Under the pieces are notes generated by a model, which made no database searches, was not told the origin of the DNA, and saw only the letters and a list, made by a program, of their open reading frames with translations. The translations under genes were made by a program, and so were the position numbers. From an uncultured Acetatifactor sp. (GTDB taxonomy: Bacteria; Bacillota; Clostridia; Lachnospirales; Lachnospiraceae): a stretch of DNA of 64,000 nt. Position 1 is the stretch's first letter, and each line of letters starts with the position of its first letter. Shown one piece after another: positions 26,238 through 34,545 of this stretch. The stretch lies in contig CAJUSI010000025.1 in assembly GCA_910589035.1 (NCBI GenBank), forward strand, positions 62,001 through 126,000. The letters are read 5' to 3'.

Positions 26238-26642
26238 CTACTTCAGCACCTGTATACGCGCGATAGCCCTCTGCAGGGCCGTCTCTGCCTTGGCGACATC
26301 CGTATTGGGAGCCTTGCCCTGCAGCCGCTTTTCCGCTCTTTCTCTGGCGGATTTTGCACGTTCCTCGTCGATTTCTTCGGGCCACTCAATGATCTCGGCC
26401 AGAATTGTCACGCCTTCCGGCAGAATTTCCGCAAACCCTGCATGCAGGGCCGCCTTCTTTTCTCCCTTGGATTCCGTGATATACAGAATCCCCGGCTTGA
26501 CGATCACCGTCATCGGATAATGGCCCGGCAGCACGCCAATCTCGCCCTCTGTGGTATTAAATTCCACCATATCCACCTGATTCTCGTAAAAAACTCTGTC
26601 AGGAGAAATAATGCGCAGAAGGAAGTCGTTCTTATCTGCCAT
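26238..26642 (-). CDS. atpC: ATP synthase F1 epsilon subunit
   Basis: 134 aa: N-terminal beta-sandwich (FLLRIISPDRVFYENQVDMVEFNTTEGEIGVLPGHYPM) and C-terminal helical hairpin (DEERAKSARERAEKRL). Links rotation to catalysis and can inhibit hydrolysis. Last gene of the atp operon, 15 bp after atpD. A stem GAACTGCC/GGCAGTTC lies ~70 bp downstream but lacks a T run. Confidence 0.96.
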   Translation of the reverse strand: MADKNDFLLRIISPDRVFYENQVDMVEFNTTEGEIGVLPGHYPMTVIVKPGILYITESKGEKKAALHAGFAEILPEGVTILAEIIEWPEEIDEERAKSARERAEKRLQGKAPNTDVAKAETALQRAIARIQVLK

Positions 26643-26657
26643 AGCTTTCCTCCATCC

Positions 26658-28046
26658 TTATACTTTCGCCAGAACATCGTCGATACTGCCCGCATTCAGG
26701 AAATAGCTTTCGGGAATATCGTCATGCTTGCCTTCCAGGATTTCCCGGAAACCGCGGATGGTCTCATTGATGGGCACATATTTTCCTTCCAGGCCGGTAA
26801 ACTGTCCGGCAACAAAGAAAGGCTGGGACAGGAATCTCTGCACCTTACGGGCACGGGATACCACCAGCTTATCCTCCTCGGAAAGCTCATCCATACCAAG
26901 GATTGCAATAATATCCTGCAGTTCCTTATAGCGCTGCAGAATCTCCTGCACGCCGCGGGCCGTCTCATAATGCTCCTCTCCCACAATCCTGGGATCCAGA
27001 ATACGTGAAGTAGACTCCAGAGGATCCACTGCCGGATAGATACCCAGCTCCACAATGGCGCGGGACAATACGGTGGTGGCATCCAGATGTGCAAATGTGG
27101 TGGCCGGCGCAGGGTCGGTCAAGTCATCCGCAGGTACGTAGACAGCCTGTACGGAGGTGATGGAGCCGTTCTTGGTGGAAGTAATTCTCTCCTGAAGAGC
27201 ACCCATCTCCGTCTGCAATGTGGGCTGGTATCCAACTGCCGAAGGCATACGTCCCAGCAGAGCTGACACCTCGCTGCCTGCCTGTGTAAAACGGAAAATA
27301 TTGTCTATGAACAGCAGCACATCCTTACCGCCTTTATCGCGGAAATACTCCGCCATGGTCAGGCCGGACAGTCCCACGCGCATTCTCGCCCCGGGGGGCT
27401 CATTCATCTGACCGAACACCATGGTGGTCTTATCGATAACACCGGACTCCGTCATCTCATGATAAAGGTCATTTCCCTCACGGGTACGCTCTCCCACGCC
27501 GGTGAATACGGAATATCCTCCATGCTCCGTGGCGATGTTGCGGATCAGCTCCTGAATCAGAACCGTCTTGCCCACGCCCGCTCCGCCGAACAGGCCGATC
27601 TTACCGCCCTTCTGATAGGGACAGAGCAGATCAACTACCTTGATGCCTGTCTCCAGCAGCTCCTTCTCCGTGGCCTGCTCCTCGAACTTCGGCGCCGGTC
27701 TGTGGATAGGCTCATAGGATACGCCTTCCGGAGCCGGCTTATTGTCGATGGGCTGGCCCAGAACATTGAAGATCCGTCCCAGAGTCTTCTCCCCCACCGG
27801 AACGGAAATAGGAGCGCCTGTGGCAATCGCATCCATTCCCCTTACCAGACCGTCGGTGCTTCCCATGGCAATACACCTGACGGTATCGTCTCCCAGATGC
27901 TGGGAAACCTCCACCGTCAGTTCACCGCCGTCTGTGGTAGGAATGCGAATTGCTTCGTTAATCTCAGGCAGACTTCCCTCACCGAAGCGGATATCCAGCA
28001 CCGCTCCAATGACCTGGGTAATTCTGCCTTTGTTTTCTCCTGCCAT
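26658..28046 (-). CDS. atpD: ATP synthase F1 beta subunit
   Basis: 462 aa. Catalytic P-loop GLFGGAGVGKTVLIQELI, GERTREGNDLYHEM (catalytic Glu), LLFIDNIFRFTQAGSEVS and ALLGRMPSAVGYQPTL are all present. The ATG at 28046 is chosen because AAAGAGGTAGAA precedes it. Unusually it is separated from atpG by 349 bp of non-coding repeats and hairpins. Confidence 0.98.
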   Translation of the reverse strand: MAGENKGRITQVIGAVLDIRFGEGSLPEINEAIRIPTTDGGELTVEVSQHLGDDTVRCIAMGSTDGLVRGMDAIATGAPISVPVGEKTLGRIFNVLGQPIDNKPAPEGVSYEPIHRPAPKFEEQATEKELLETGIKVVDLLCPYQKGGKIGLFGGAGVGKTVLIQELIRNIATEHGGYSVFTGVGERTREGNDLYHEMTESGVIDKTTMVFGQMNEPPGARMRVGLSGLTMAEYFRDKGGKDVLLFIDNIFRFTQAGSEVSALLGRMPSAVGYQPTLQTEMGALQERITSTKNGSITSVQAVYVPADDLTDPAPATTFAHLDATTVLSRAIVELGIYPAVDPLESTSRILDPRIVGEEHYETARGVQEILQRYKELQDIIAILGMDELSEEDKLVVSRARKVQRFLSQPFFVAGQFTGLEGKYVPINETIRGFREILEGKHDDIPESYFLNAGSIDDVLAKV

Positions 28047-28156
28047 TTCTACCTCTTTCCTGCCCGCCTGCGCGGACATAATCTTGTTTCGAACTTGTAT
28101 TTCTTAAAACTCACACACAGGAAAACCCGCTGTTTAACTGCCAGCTCCCCGGAACC

Positions 28157-28382
28157 AAAACCGAACCTCTCTCAGCCACTGCAAGCCTCAAAAATCTGTC
28201 TGCTAATCACCCGAACCCGGCCACAAAGCCAAATCTCCCTCAGCTGCTGCAAATCCCAAAAATCCGGCTGCAAAACCAAATCTCTCTCGGCCGCTGCAAG
28301 TCCGGAAGAATCCGCCCTGCGGATTCTTCCATGCGCAACTTAGATTTTCTTAGTGTGTGTACTTTACACACTTAGAAAATCT
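28157..28382 (-). repeat. Structured spacer in atp operon: triple repeat and two hairpins
   Basis: Three ~45-bp units (from 28157, 28225 and 28272; common core AAATCTCyCTCrGCyGCTGCAA) are followed by a perfect 12-bp stem with a 3-nt loop (GGAAGAATCCGC, 28304-28315, with 28319-28330). A second stem, AGATTTTCTTAGTGTGT (28342-28358) with 28366-28382, has one mismatch. On the mRNA they lie between the atpG stop and the atpD start. The GGAAGAATCCGC hairpin and its flank recur at 39250. Confidence 0.75.
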
Positions 28383-28395
28383 TTGCACATTGCAT

Positions 28396-29259
28396 TTAGC
28401 CAAGGGCTTCCGCACCGGCAATAATCTCTGTCAGTTCCTGTGTGATGGAACCCTGACGGGCCCTGTTATACTTCAGCGTCAAATCGCTTATCATTTCTTC
28501 CGCGTTGCTGGTCGCATTGTCCATAGCCTGCATACGCGCGCCGTTCTCGCTGGCTACCGCCTCCCTCAGCGCACCGTAAATCAGACTGGTAACATATTTG
28601 GGGATCAGCAAATCCAGAGCTTCCGTGTCCTCCGGCTCAAAATTCATGATTGCAGAGGCTTCCTTTTCTCCGGCAGCCTCCTCACCGGGAACCTCCACCG
28701 GAAGAAGCTTCAGCAGAGTGGGAATATGACTCACCGTATTCTTGAACCTGGTATAGGCCAGGTAAATCTCCCCTATCTCACCTTCGGCAAAGGCGGCGAG
28801 CAGTTTTTCGGACAGCGCAGCCGCATCCTTGTAAGTGGGGCTTTCCACAATCTCATTGTCGCTTTCCTTTACCCTGTAACCATACCTCAAAAACGCCTCC
28901 CGTCCTTTATTTCCCAGACAGTAGACATCCACATCCTCTTTATTCCACCGGGGATGCCTGGTCACCAGCTTTGTCACGTTAGAGTTGTATCCGCCGGCCA
29001 GTCCTCTGTTAGAAGTGATAACGATTACGGCTTTTTTCCGGGAAGCGCCCGCAGTCAGATATTTATGCTCCACATGCCCCACGCGCTGTAAGATATTATT
29101 CACCGTGTCATACATACAGGTAAAGTAATCCTTGGATCGCTCCGCGCTTGCTCTGGCACGCTGCAGCTTTACGGTGGAGACCAGCTTCATGGCCTTTGTA
29201 ATCTGCTGAGTCCCCTGAATACTGCTTCTGCGGCGCTTTATATCACGCATTGATGCCAT
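28396..29259 (-). CDS. atpG: ATP synthase F1 gamma subunit
   Basis: 287 aa central stalk. N-terminal MASMRDIKRRRSSIQGTQQITKAMKLVSTVKLQRAR, ITSNRGLAGGYNSNV, and C-terminal MDNATSNAEEMISDLTLKYNRARQGSITQELTEIIAGAEAL are diagnostic. 16 bp after atpA. Confidence 0.97.
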   Translation of the reverse strand: MASMRDIKRRRSSIQGTQQITKAMKLVSTVKLQRARASAERSKDYFTCMYDTVNNILQRVGHVEHKYLTAGASRKKAVIVITSNRGLAGGYNSNVTKLVTRHPRWNKEDVDVYCLGNKGREAFLRYGYRVKESDNEIVESPTYKDAAALSEKLLAAFAEGEIGEIYLAYTRFKNTVSHIPTLLKLLPVEVPGEEAAGEKEASAIMNFEPEDTEALDLLIPKYVTSLIYGALREAVASENGARMQAMDNATSNAEEMISDLTLKYNRARQGSITQELTEIIAGAEALG

Positions 29260-29275
29260 ATTCTATATCCTCTTT

Positions 29276-30781
29276 CTACTCAAACTGCTTCTTGAATTCC
29301 TGAATCGCCTTCTTCAAAATCTCTTCCGTCTCGTCGGAGATCACCTTTTCGGCCGCAATATTGCCCGGCACCTCGGGATATTTGGTGTCAAGGAACTCGA
29401 AGAACTCCTTCTCAAACCTGGTGATATCCGCCGTGGGCACATCCAGCAGATACTTACGGGTTACCGCATAGATGATGATAACCTGATACTGAACCGGCAT
29501 GGGCGCGTACTGGGGCTGCTTTAAGACCTCCCTGATGCGTTCGCCCTGTGCCAGCGTCTCCTTGGTATTGTCGTCCAGCTCGGAACCGAACTGGGCAAAG
29601 CTTGCCAGCTCTCTGTACTGTGCCAGCTCCGTACGGATGGGAGCCGCAATCTTTTTCATGGCCTTGATCTGCGCTGCGCCGCCCACACGGGATACGGAAA
29701 GTCCCGCGTTGATGGCAGGACGGAAACCGGAATTGAACATTTCCGTCTCCAGATAAATCTGTCCGTCAGTGATGGAGATTACATTCGTGGGAATGTAGGC
29801 CGATACGTCGCCCGCCTGGGTCTCAATAATGGGAAGCGCTGTCAGAGAACCTCCGCCGTATTCCTCATTCATCCTGGCTGCACGCTCCAGCAGTCTGGAA
29901 TGCAGATAGAACACATCGCCGGGATATGCCTCACGCCCGGGGGGACGACGAAGCAGCAGGGAGAGTGTACGGTATGCCGTAGCATGTTTGCTCAGGTCGT
30001 CGTACACCACCAGCACATCCTGGCCATTATCCATCCACTCCTCACCGATGGCGCACCCGGAATAGGGAGCAATATACTGCAGGGGAGCCAGATCGCTTGC
30101 TGTAGATACCACCACAGTGGTATACGCCATAGCGCCGTACTCCTCCAGAGTCTTAACAATATTTGCAATCGTAGAGGCCTTCTGGCCGATTGCCACATAA
30201 ATACATTTTACATTCTGGCCCTTCTGGTTGATAATCGTGTCAATGGCAATGGCCGTCTTACCTGTCTGACGGTCGCCGATAATCAGTTCGCGCTGTCCCC
30301 TTCCGATGGGAACCATGGCGTCGATTGCCTTGATACCTGTCTGAAGGGGTGTATCCACGCTCTTCCTGGTGATTACGCCGCTTGCCACGCGTTCGATCTT
30401 GCGGTATTTGTCCGTCTGGATGGGTCCCTTGCCGTCGATGGGCTGCCCCAGAGCGTTGACAACGCGCCCGGTCATGGCATCTCCCACCGGAACCTCTACA
30501 ACGCGCCCGGTAGTCTTGACCGTATCGCCCTCGTTGATATTCCTGGCGCTGCCGAGAAGCACCACGCCCACGTTATCCTCTTCCAGATTCAATACCATGC
30601 CGTATACTTCGCCGGGGAATTCCAGCAATTCACCCTGCATGGCATTTTCCAGTCCATGTACACGGGCAATCCCGTCCGCAACCTGAATGACCGTACCCAC
30701 ATCGGAGACATCCAGCGTGGACGCATATCTCTTAATCTGATCCTTGATCACTGAACTTATTTCTTCCGGTCTTAAATTCAT
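29276..30781 (-). CDS. atpA: ATP synthase F1 alpha subunit
   Basis: 501 aa, non-catalytic nucleotide-binding subunit. P-loop GDRQTGKTAIAIDTII, VVYDDLSKHATAYR, SLLLRRPPGREAYPGDVFYLHSRLLERAA and the arginine-finger segment SVSRVGGAAQ are intact. Located between atpH and atpG. Confidence 0.98.
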   Translation of the reverse strand: MNLRPEEISSVIKDQIKRYASTLDVSDVGTVIQVADGIARVHGLENAMQGELLEFPGEVYGMVLNLEEDNVGVVLLGSARNINEGDTVKTTGRVVEVPVGDAMTGRVVNALGQPIDGKGPIQTDKYRKIERVASGVITRKSVDTPLQTGIKAIDAMVPIGRGQRELIIGDRQTGKTAIAIDTIINQKGQNVKCIYVAIGQKASTIANIVKTLEEYGAMAYTTVVVSTASDLAPLQYIAPYSGCAIGEEWMDNGQDVLVVYDDLSKHATAYRTLSLLLRRPPGREAYPGDVFYLHSRLLERAARMNEEYGGGSLTALPIIETQAGDVSAYIPTNVISITDGQIYLETEMFNSGFRPAINAGLSVSRVGGAAQIKAMKKIAAPIRTELAQYRELASFAQFGSELDDNTKETLAQGERIREVLKQPQYAPMPVQYQVIIIYAVTRKYLLDVPTADITRFEKEFFEFLDTKYPEVPGNIAAEKVISDETEEILKKAIQEFKKQFE

Positions 30782-30809
30782 GGATCTGTCGCACCTTTCT
30801 TCCAGCCGA

Positions 30810-31364
30810 TTATCCCAGCTGAATTTGTAATAATTGTTTTGTCATACCGTCCAGTTTTGTGCGGATACTGCTATCCACCACTCTGTTATTAATGCGGATT
30901 ACCATTCCGCCTATTATGGAAGCATCCACTCTGTAGTGCATTTCCATCTTCCTGTACCCGCTGGTCTCCAGAAGCTTGCCCTCCACGGCCTTCTTCTGTG
31001 CCCCGTCGAGCTCCACCGCAGTGGTCACATATGCCACCCCGATCTTCTGCTGCTCCTTCACCCTGTCGGTAAAGTACGCAAAGATGGACTGCAGATCTCC
31101 ATAGCGCTCCTTGGACACCACGATCTCCAGCAGACCCGCCAGCTCGTCGCTTACATGCCCCTTGAAGACATTTTCCACGACTTCCAGCTTATCCTGCTTG
31201 GGAATCCCCGGATGCTTTAAAAATACATCAAACTGAGGATTGCTCTCCAGTATCTCTTCCACACAGCGGATTTCATCCATCAGCGCCAAAGCCCTGTCCT
31301 CACCCGATTCCATGGCCAGCTCATACAGGGCTTCGCCGTATGTTTTGGATACTAATTTAGCCAT
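30810..31364 (-). CDS. atpH: ATP synthase delta subunit
   Basis: 184 aa, OSCP-like connector of F1 to the b stalk. YGEALYELA, FLKHPGIPKQDKLEVVENVF and the C-terminal GGMVIRINNRVVDSSIRTKLDGMTKQL match the family. Overlaps the atpF end by 13 bp. Confidence 0.96.
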   Translation of the reverse strand: MAKLVSKTYGEALYELAMESGEDRALALMDEIRCVEEILESNPQFDVFLKHPGIPKQDKLEVVENVFKGHVSDELAGLLEIVVSKERYGDLQSIFAYFTDRVKEQQKIGVAYVTTAVELDGAQKKAVEGKLLETSGYRKMEMHYRVDASIIGGMVIRINNRVVDSSIRTKLDGMTKQLLQIQLG

Positions 31365-31894
31365 GTCTTATCACCCATTTCCTTTATGGTCTCGTCGATC
31401 AGCTGATTCTGCAGGCTGGTATCCACGGAAGCGGCCACAACCTTGCCGGCCATAAGAGATGCGACAAAGATGATTTCCCGCTTTATGTCATCGGACATTT
31501 TCTGTTTCTCAAGTTCTGCTTCCACATGGGCTCTCTCCAGTATCCGGGCAGCCTCTTCCTTGGCCTGTGCAACAATCTGGTTCTCATTGGCCAGCGCTTT
31601 CCTTCTGGCTTCGCTTAAGATATTCTCCGCCTCTTTGTCGGCGTTCTTAAGCTTATCCTCATATTCCTTCTTCAGGCCCTGCGCATTCTCCATGGCAGTT
31701 TTCGCAGTCGAGAGCTCCTTTTGAATCTTTTCCCTGCGGCCGTTCAGCATCTTCCTCGCGGGGTTGAACAGGAAATAGCTCATAATAAGGAACAGGACAA
31801 AAATGGCAATGATCATCAGAGTGGAATCAGCCAGCAGCTGCCAGTCCAGATCAAACAGTCTTGACATGGACTCGCCCTCTGTTAAAAGTATCAT
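31352..31894 (-). CDS. atpF: ATP synthase Fo b subunit
   Basis: 180 aa: one membrane helix (LMIIAIFVLFLIMSYFLFNPARKML) and a long charged coiled coil (NGRREKIQKELSTAKTAMENAQGLKKEYEDKLKNAD) typical of the peripheral stalk. The start at 31894 has AGGAGG 6 nt upstream; a later ATG (31867) would give the more usual N-terminus. Confidence 0.95.
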   Translation of the reverse strand: MILLTEGESMSRLFDLDWQLLADSTLMIIAIFVLFLIMSYFLFNPARKMLNGRREKIQKELSTAKTAMENAQGLKKEYEDKLKNADKEAENILSEARRKALANENQIVAQAKEEAARILERAHVEAELEKQKMSDDIKREIIFVASLMAGKVVAASVDTSLQNQLIDETIKEMGDKTWLN

Positions 31895-31943
31895 TCTTAG
31901 CCTCCTTTCTGCCTTCTAAAAATGCTTTCGTCTCCACACACTC

Positions 31944-32198
31944 TTACGGCAGAAGGGGTTTTACGAACAATAACAGAATTGCTACCAACAGGCCGTACAG
32001 ACCGGTGGTCTCCGCCACTGCCTGGCCGAGAAGCATGGTGGTCATAACCTTGGACTGTGCGCCGGGATTGCGTCCCACGGCCGCCGCCGCATGTCCTGCC
32101 GCGATACCCTGTCCGACACCAGGTCCGATACCGGCGATCACTGCCAGACCTGCGCCAATTGCGGAACATCCTAAGATAAAGTTTTCATTGAAATCCAT
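31944..32198 (-). CDS. atpE: ATP synthase Fo c subunit, Na+-type signature
   Basis: 84 aa, two-helix hairpin. Ion-binding carboxylate E63 sits in GQAVAETTGLYG; Q30 in GPGVGQG, V61, T64 and Y68 complete the sodium ligand pattern known from the Ilyobacter c-ring (Q32, V63, E65, S66, Y70), with Thr in place of Ser. So the enzyme probably couples to Na+, at least partly. AGGAGG lies 6 nt before the ATG. Confidence 0.96.
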   Translation of the reverse strand: MDFNENFILGCSAIGAGLAVIAGIGPGVGQGIAAGHAAAAVGRNPGAQSKVMTTMLLGQAVAETTGLYGLLVAILLLFVKPLLP

Positions 32199-32252
32199 TC
32201 TTTTTTCCTCCTGAATCTTGATAAAAATAAGTTTTAAAAATACCTTTTTCTC

Positions 32253-32993
32253 TTACCTTCTTGTGCCGTCGCCAATTTCGTTTGAAATATAAGTCATGGT
32301 CAGCATACAGAATACATAAGTCTGAATTGCTCCGGAGAACAAATCAAAATACACATGCAGCACCGCGGGCCATGCAGTGGCAATCCAGCCAAGCAGACCA
32401 TAAAGCAATGCCATCATGGCCGTACCGGATAAAATGTTCGCGAACAGACGCAACGACAGAGATACCGGCACCGCAAGGTTGCTGATCACATTGATGGGCA
32501 TCCAGATCGGCAGCCAGGGCGGCAGCGGCGAACACAGGTCTGCCCAGATCGTCTTCGGCTTCTGATATTTCCATTTATTGAAATGGATCAATGTAAATGT
32601 GATCAAAGCCAGCGGCAGCGTAACGCCGTAATCCGCGGTGGGGGGACGCATGCCCAGCAATCCCGATATATTGCTGACCAGTATAAAAATAAATATGGTC
32701 CCGATATAATTCTGAAATCTGGGAGCCGCCTGCCCCATAGAACCGCCCACCATGTTGTCCAGCTTTTCCACCATCAGCTCCACCACATTCTGGAAACCGC
32801 CCGGCACTTCCGACGCTTTCGCCATACATCTGTTGGCTGCAATGGCAAAGGCCACCAGCAGCAGCATAACGATCAGAATGCAGATATGCGATGTGGTAAT
32901 CCATACCGTATGTCCAAAGAAAGAATACTGAAACACCCCATGGATATTAAAGTCAACCTCGGCTCCGCCGGACAACAAGATTCCATGTCCCAT
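32253..32993 (-). CDS. atpB: ATP synthase Fo a subunit
   Basis: 246 aa, five to six membrane helices. The essential stator arginine lies in VPVSLSLRLFANILSG, and the C-terminal segment FSGAIQTYVFCMLTMTYISNEIGDG is typical. Forms the ion half-channels against the c-ring. Confidence 0.97.
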   Translation of the reverse strand: MGHGILLSGGAEVDFNIHGVFQYSFFGHTVWITTSHICILIVMLLLVAFAIAANRCMAKASEVPGGFQNVVELMVEKLDNMVGGSMGQAAPRFQNYIGTIFIFILVSNISGLLGMRPPTADYGVTLPLALITFTLIHFNKWKYQKPKTIWADLCSPLPPWLPIWMPINVISNLAVPVSLSLRLFANILSGTAMMALLYGLLGWIATAWPAVLHVYFDLFSGAIQTYVFCMLTMTYISNEIGDGTRR

Positions 32994-33028
32994 ACTCTCA
33001 CCTCCTCCTTTCAGATTTTTTCATTTCC

Positions 33029-33499
33029 TTATTCAGCGGGGATTTCCTCCCCCTGTGCCCCGGACTCCTCCGGTATCGCTTCCGGAACCGGATCCGTCTC
33101 ATGGAACAGTCTGTTGCACAGTTTATGGGTAATCGGCTGAAGATACGCCGTTACTTTCAGGCTCATATACCCCAGGAAGAAGACCAGCGGGTTCAGCACC
33201 TCCGTCAGGGAGAGGATAATCGCAACCGCCGCAACCATTACATACCGAAATAAGTACCCTCTCACCACGATTGCGGATGCATCCTTCCCGCACCAGAGCG
33301 CCCTGTCCAGGGTCCGGTACATATGGATGCTGGCCGCAAAGGCAAACGCCAGTCCAAACCACAGACTGACCGCATAGGGCATCTGCTCCCTCACAATCAA
33401 AGAACCGATAAGCTGGCAGACCAGTCCGAAAAAGAGAATGCCTGCCTGCATCTCCAGAAGCGTCCTATTCCTCTTTCTCAAAGCCTCGATCACTCTCAT
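33029..33499 (-). CDS. AtpI-like ATP synthase I membrane protein
   Basis: 156 aa from ATG 33499 (AGGGGG upstream). Four hydrophobic helices in two hairpins (AGILFFGLVCQLIGSLIV, VSLWFGLAFAFAASIHMYRTLD, VMVAAVAIILSL, VFFLGYMSLKVTAYLQP) and an acidic tail, resembling the ATP synthase I family that assists c-ring assembly or ion uptake. Its start overlaps the AtpZ-like gene by 35 bp; atpB follows 35 bp later. Confidence 0.8.
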   Translation of the reverse strand: MRVIEALRKRNRTLLEMQAGILFFGLVCQLIGSLIVREQMPYAVSLWFGLAFAFAASIHMYRTLDRALWCGKDASAIVVRGYLFRYVMVAAVAIILSLTEVLNPLVFFLGYMSLKVTAYLQPITHKLCNRLFHETDPVPEAIPEESGAQGEEIPAE

Positions 33500-33749
33500 C
33501 GGAAGCCCCCTGTTCCTCCTGTTCTTCCCTTTCACACATGCGTTTCGCCATGCGGTATACATTTTGTCCTCCCGCCGCGGCTCCCGCCGCAAACAGAATA
33601 ATTGTGAGAAAGGAAGTACCCAGCTTTCTGTCAAGCCATACGCCCAGCGCGGACATCGCGCAAATCGGCACGATCATATTCAGGCCAAACTGCATGACCA
33701 TGGCAAGTGACCGATATACGGCCCTGTCATCCTTTTGATACCGTCCCAT
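33465..33749 (-). CDS. AtpZ/AtpI-type small membrane protein
   Basis: 94 aa, two helices (LAMVMQFGLNMIVPICAMSALGVWLDRKLGT, TIILFAAGAAAGGQNVYRMAKRM) and a Glu-rich tail. The QFGLNM...G.WLDRK...G pattern matches the AtpZ (ATPase_gene1) family found first in atp operons. First gene of this operon. Confidence 0.85.
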   Translation of the reverse strand: MGRYQKDDRAVYRSLAMVMQFGLNMIVPICAMSALGVWLDRKLGTSFLTIILFAAGAAAGGQNVYRMAKRMCEREEQEEQGASDESDRGFEKEE

Positions 33750-33804
33750 ACATTACCACCGTCCCGCCGGCCAGACCGCCTGCTAATTCTTTCCACCACC
33801 GCAT

Positions 33805-33833
33805 ATTATACCCACTTTGAAGCAAAATGTCTA
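33805..33833 (-). promoter_or_regulatory. atp operon promoter
   Basis: On the minus strand TAGACA (33828-33833), 17-bp spacer, TATAAT (33805-33810); five of six and six of six consensus matches, about 56 bp upstream of the first atp gene. Confidence 0.75.
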
Positions 33834-33990
33834 GGCTATTCTAAAGGTTTTGAAAGAAAAAGAGTTTAAAATGATTGACTTAAGCCTTCCGGGGCTGTAT
33901 GATTGAAAAAATACCGCAGCTTATGCATGCCGCATTTCTTCAGAGGCCCGGGATGCTGCTGTGAAAATACATATCCACAAGGAGTCTGCC

Positions 33991-34470
33991 ATGAACATTT
34001 CCCGATTGTACCGCAAACGTATCATTCCCCCGGAGTGTATTCTCTTGAAGGATGACATTATCGTGGTCCAGGATGACGAGGTGGTCATTACCAGATGGAA
34101 TACCTTAAATCCCAAGACCAGCTTCTGCCGCGGCTGTTCCTGTTTCTTCCTGTCGGAGGGAATCAAGGTGAGCAAAATATACCGCAGCGACGACACTCTG
34201 CTTTACTGGTATTGTGACATTGTGGAGTATTCCTTCGACCCGGCGCAGGAATCCATGACCTTCACGGATCTCCTGGCCGATGTAGTCGTATACCCGGACG
34301 GCCGCGTAAAGGTGATGGATCTGGACGAGCTGTCCGAGGCCATGGAGCGCGGACTCATAACAAAGGAGCAGACGATCTCCTGCCTTCGCAGCCTCAATCA
34401 CCTGCTCTCCCTGATCGACAGGGACAAATTTGACAGACTGCAGTCCCGGCTGGATAATCTGGGGCTCTGA
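33991..34470 (+). CDS. DUF402-domain protein
   Basis: 159 aa. LYWYCDIVEYSF..., FTDLLADVVVYPDGRVKVMDLDELSEAMERGLITKEQ is the DUF402 core, found in FomD-like and nucleoside di/triphosphate phosphatase proteins; D and E residues of VVYPDGR..DLDE coordinate metal in characterised members. The substrate here is unknown. ATG 33991 follows AAGGAGTCTGCC. Monocistronic, divergent from the atp operon. Confidence 0.85.
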   Translation: MNISRLYRKRIIPPECILLKDDIIVVQDDEVVITRWNTLNPKTSFCRGCSCFFLSEGIKVSKIYRSDDTLLYWYCDIVEYSFDPAQESMTFTDLLADVVVYPDGRVKVMDLDELSEAMERGLITKEQTISCLRSLNHLLSLIDRDKFDRLQSRLDNLGL

Positions 34471-34510
34471 CACCGGCAGGATCACCTGCCTCTCTGCCGC
34501 ATTCCGGTGT

Positions 34511-34533
34511 CCGGCAGCCTTTTGCGCTGCCGG
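34511..34533. terminator. Hairpin between convergent genes
   Basis: CCGGCAGC-CTTTTGC-GCTGCCGG, an 8-bp GC-rich stem in the 75-bp space between DUF402 and the convergent cell wall hydrolase gene; no clear T run. Confidence 0.5.
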
Positions 34534-34545
34534 GGTATTCCGTCC

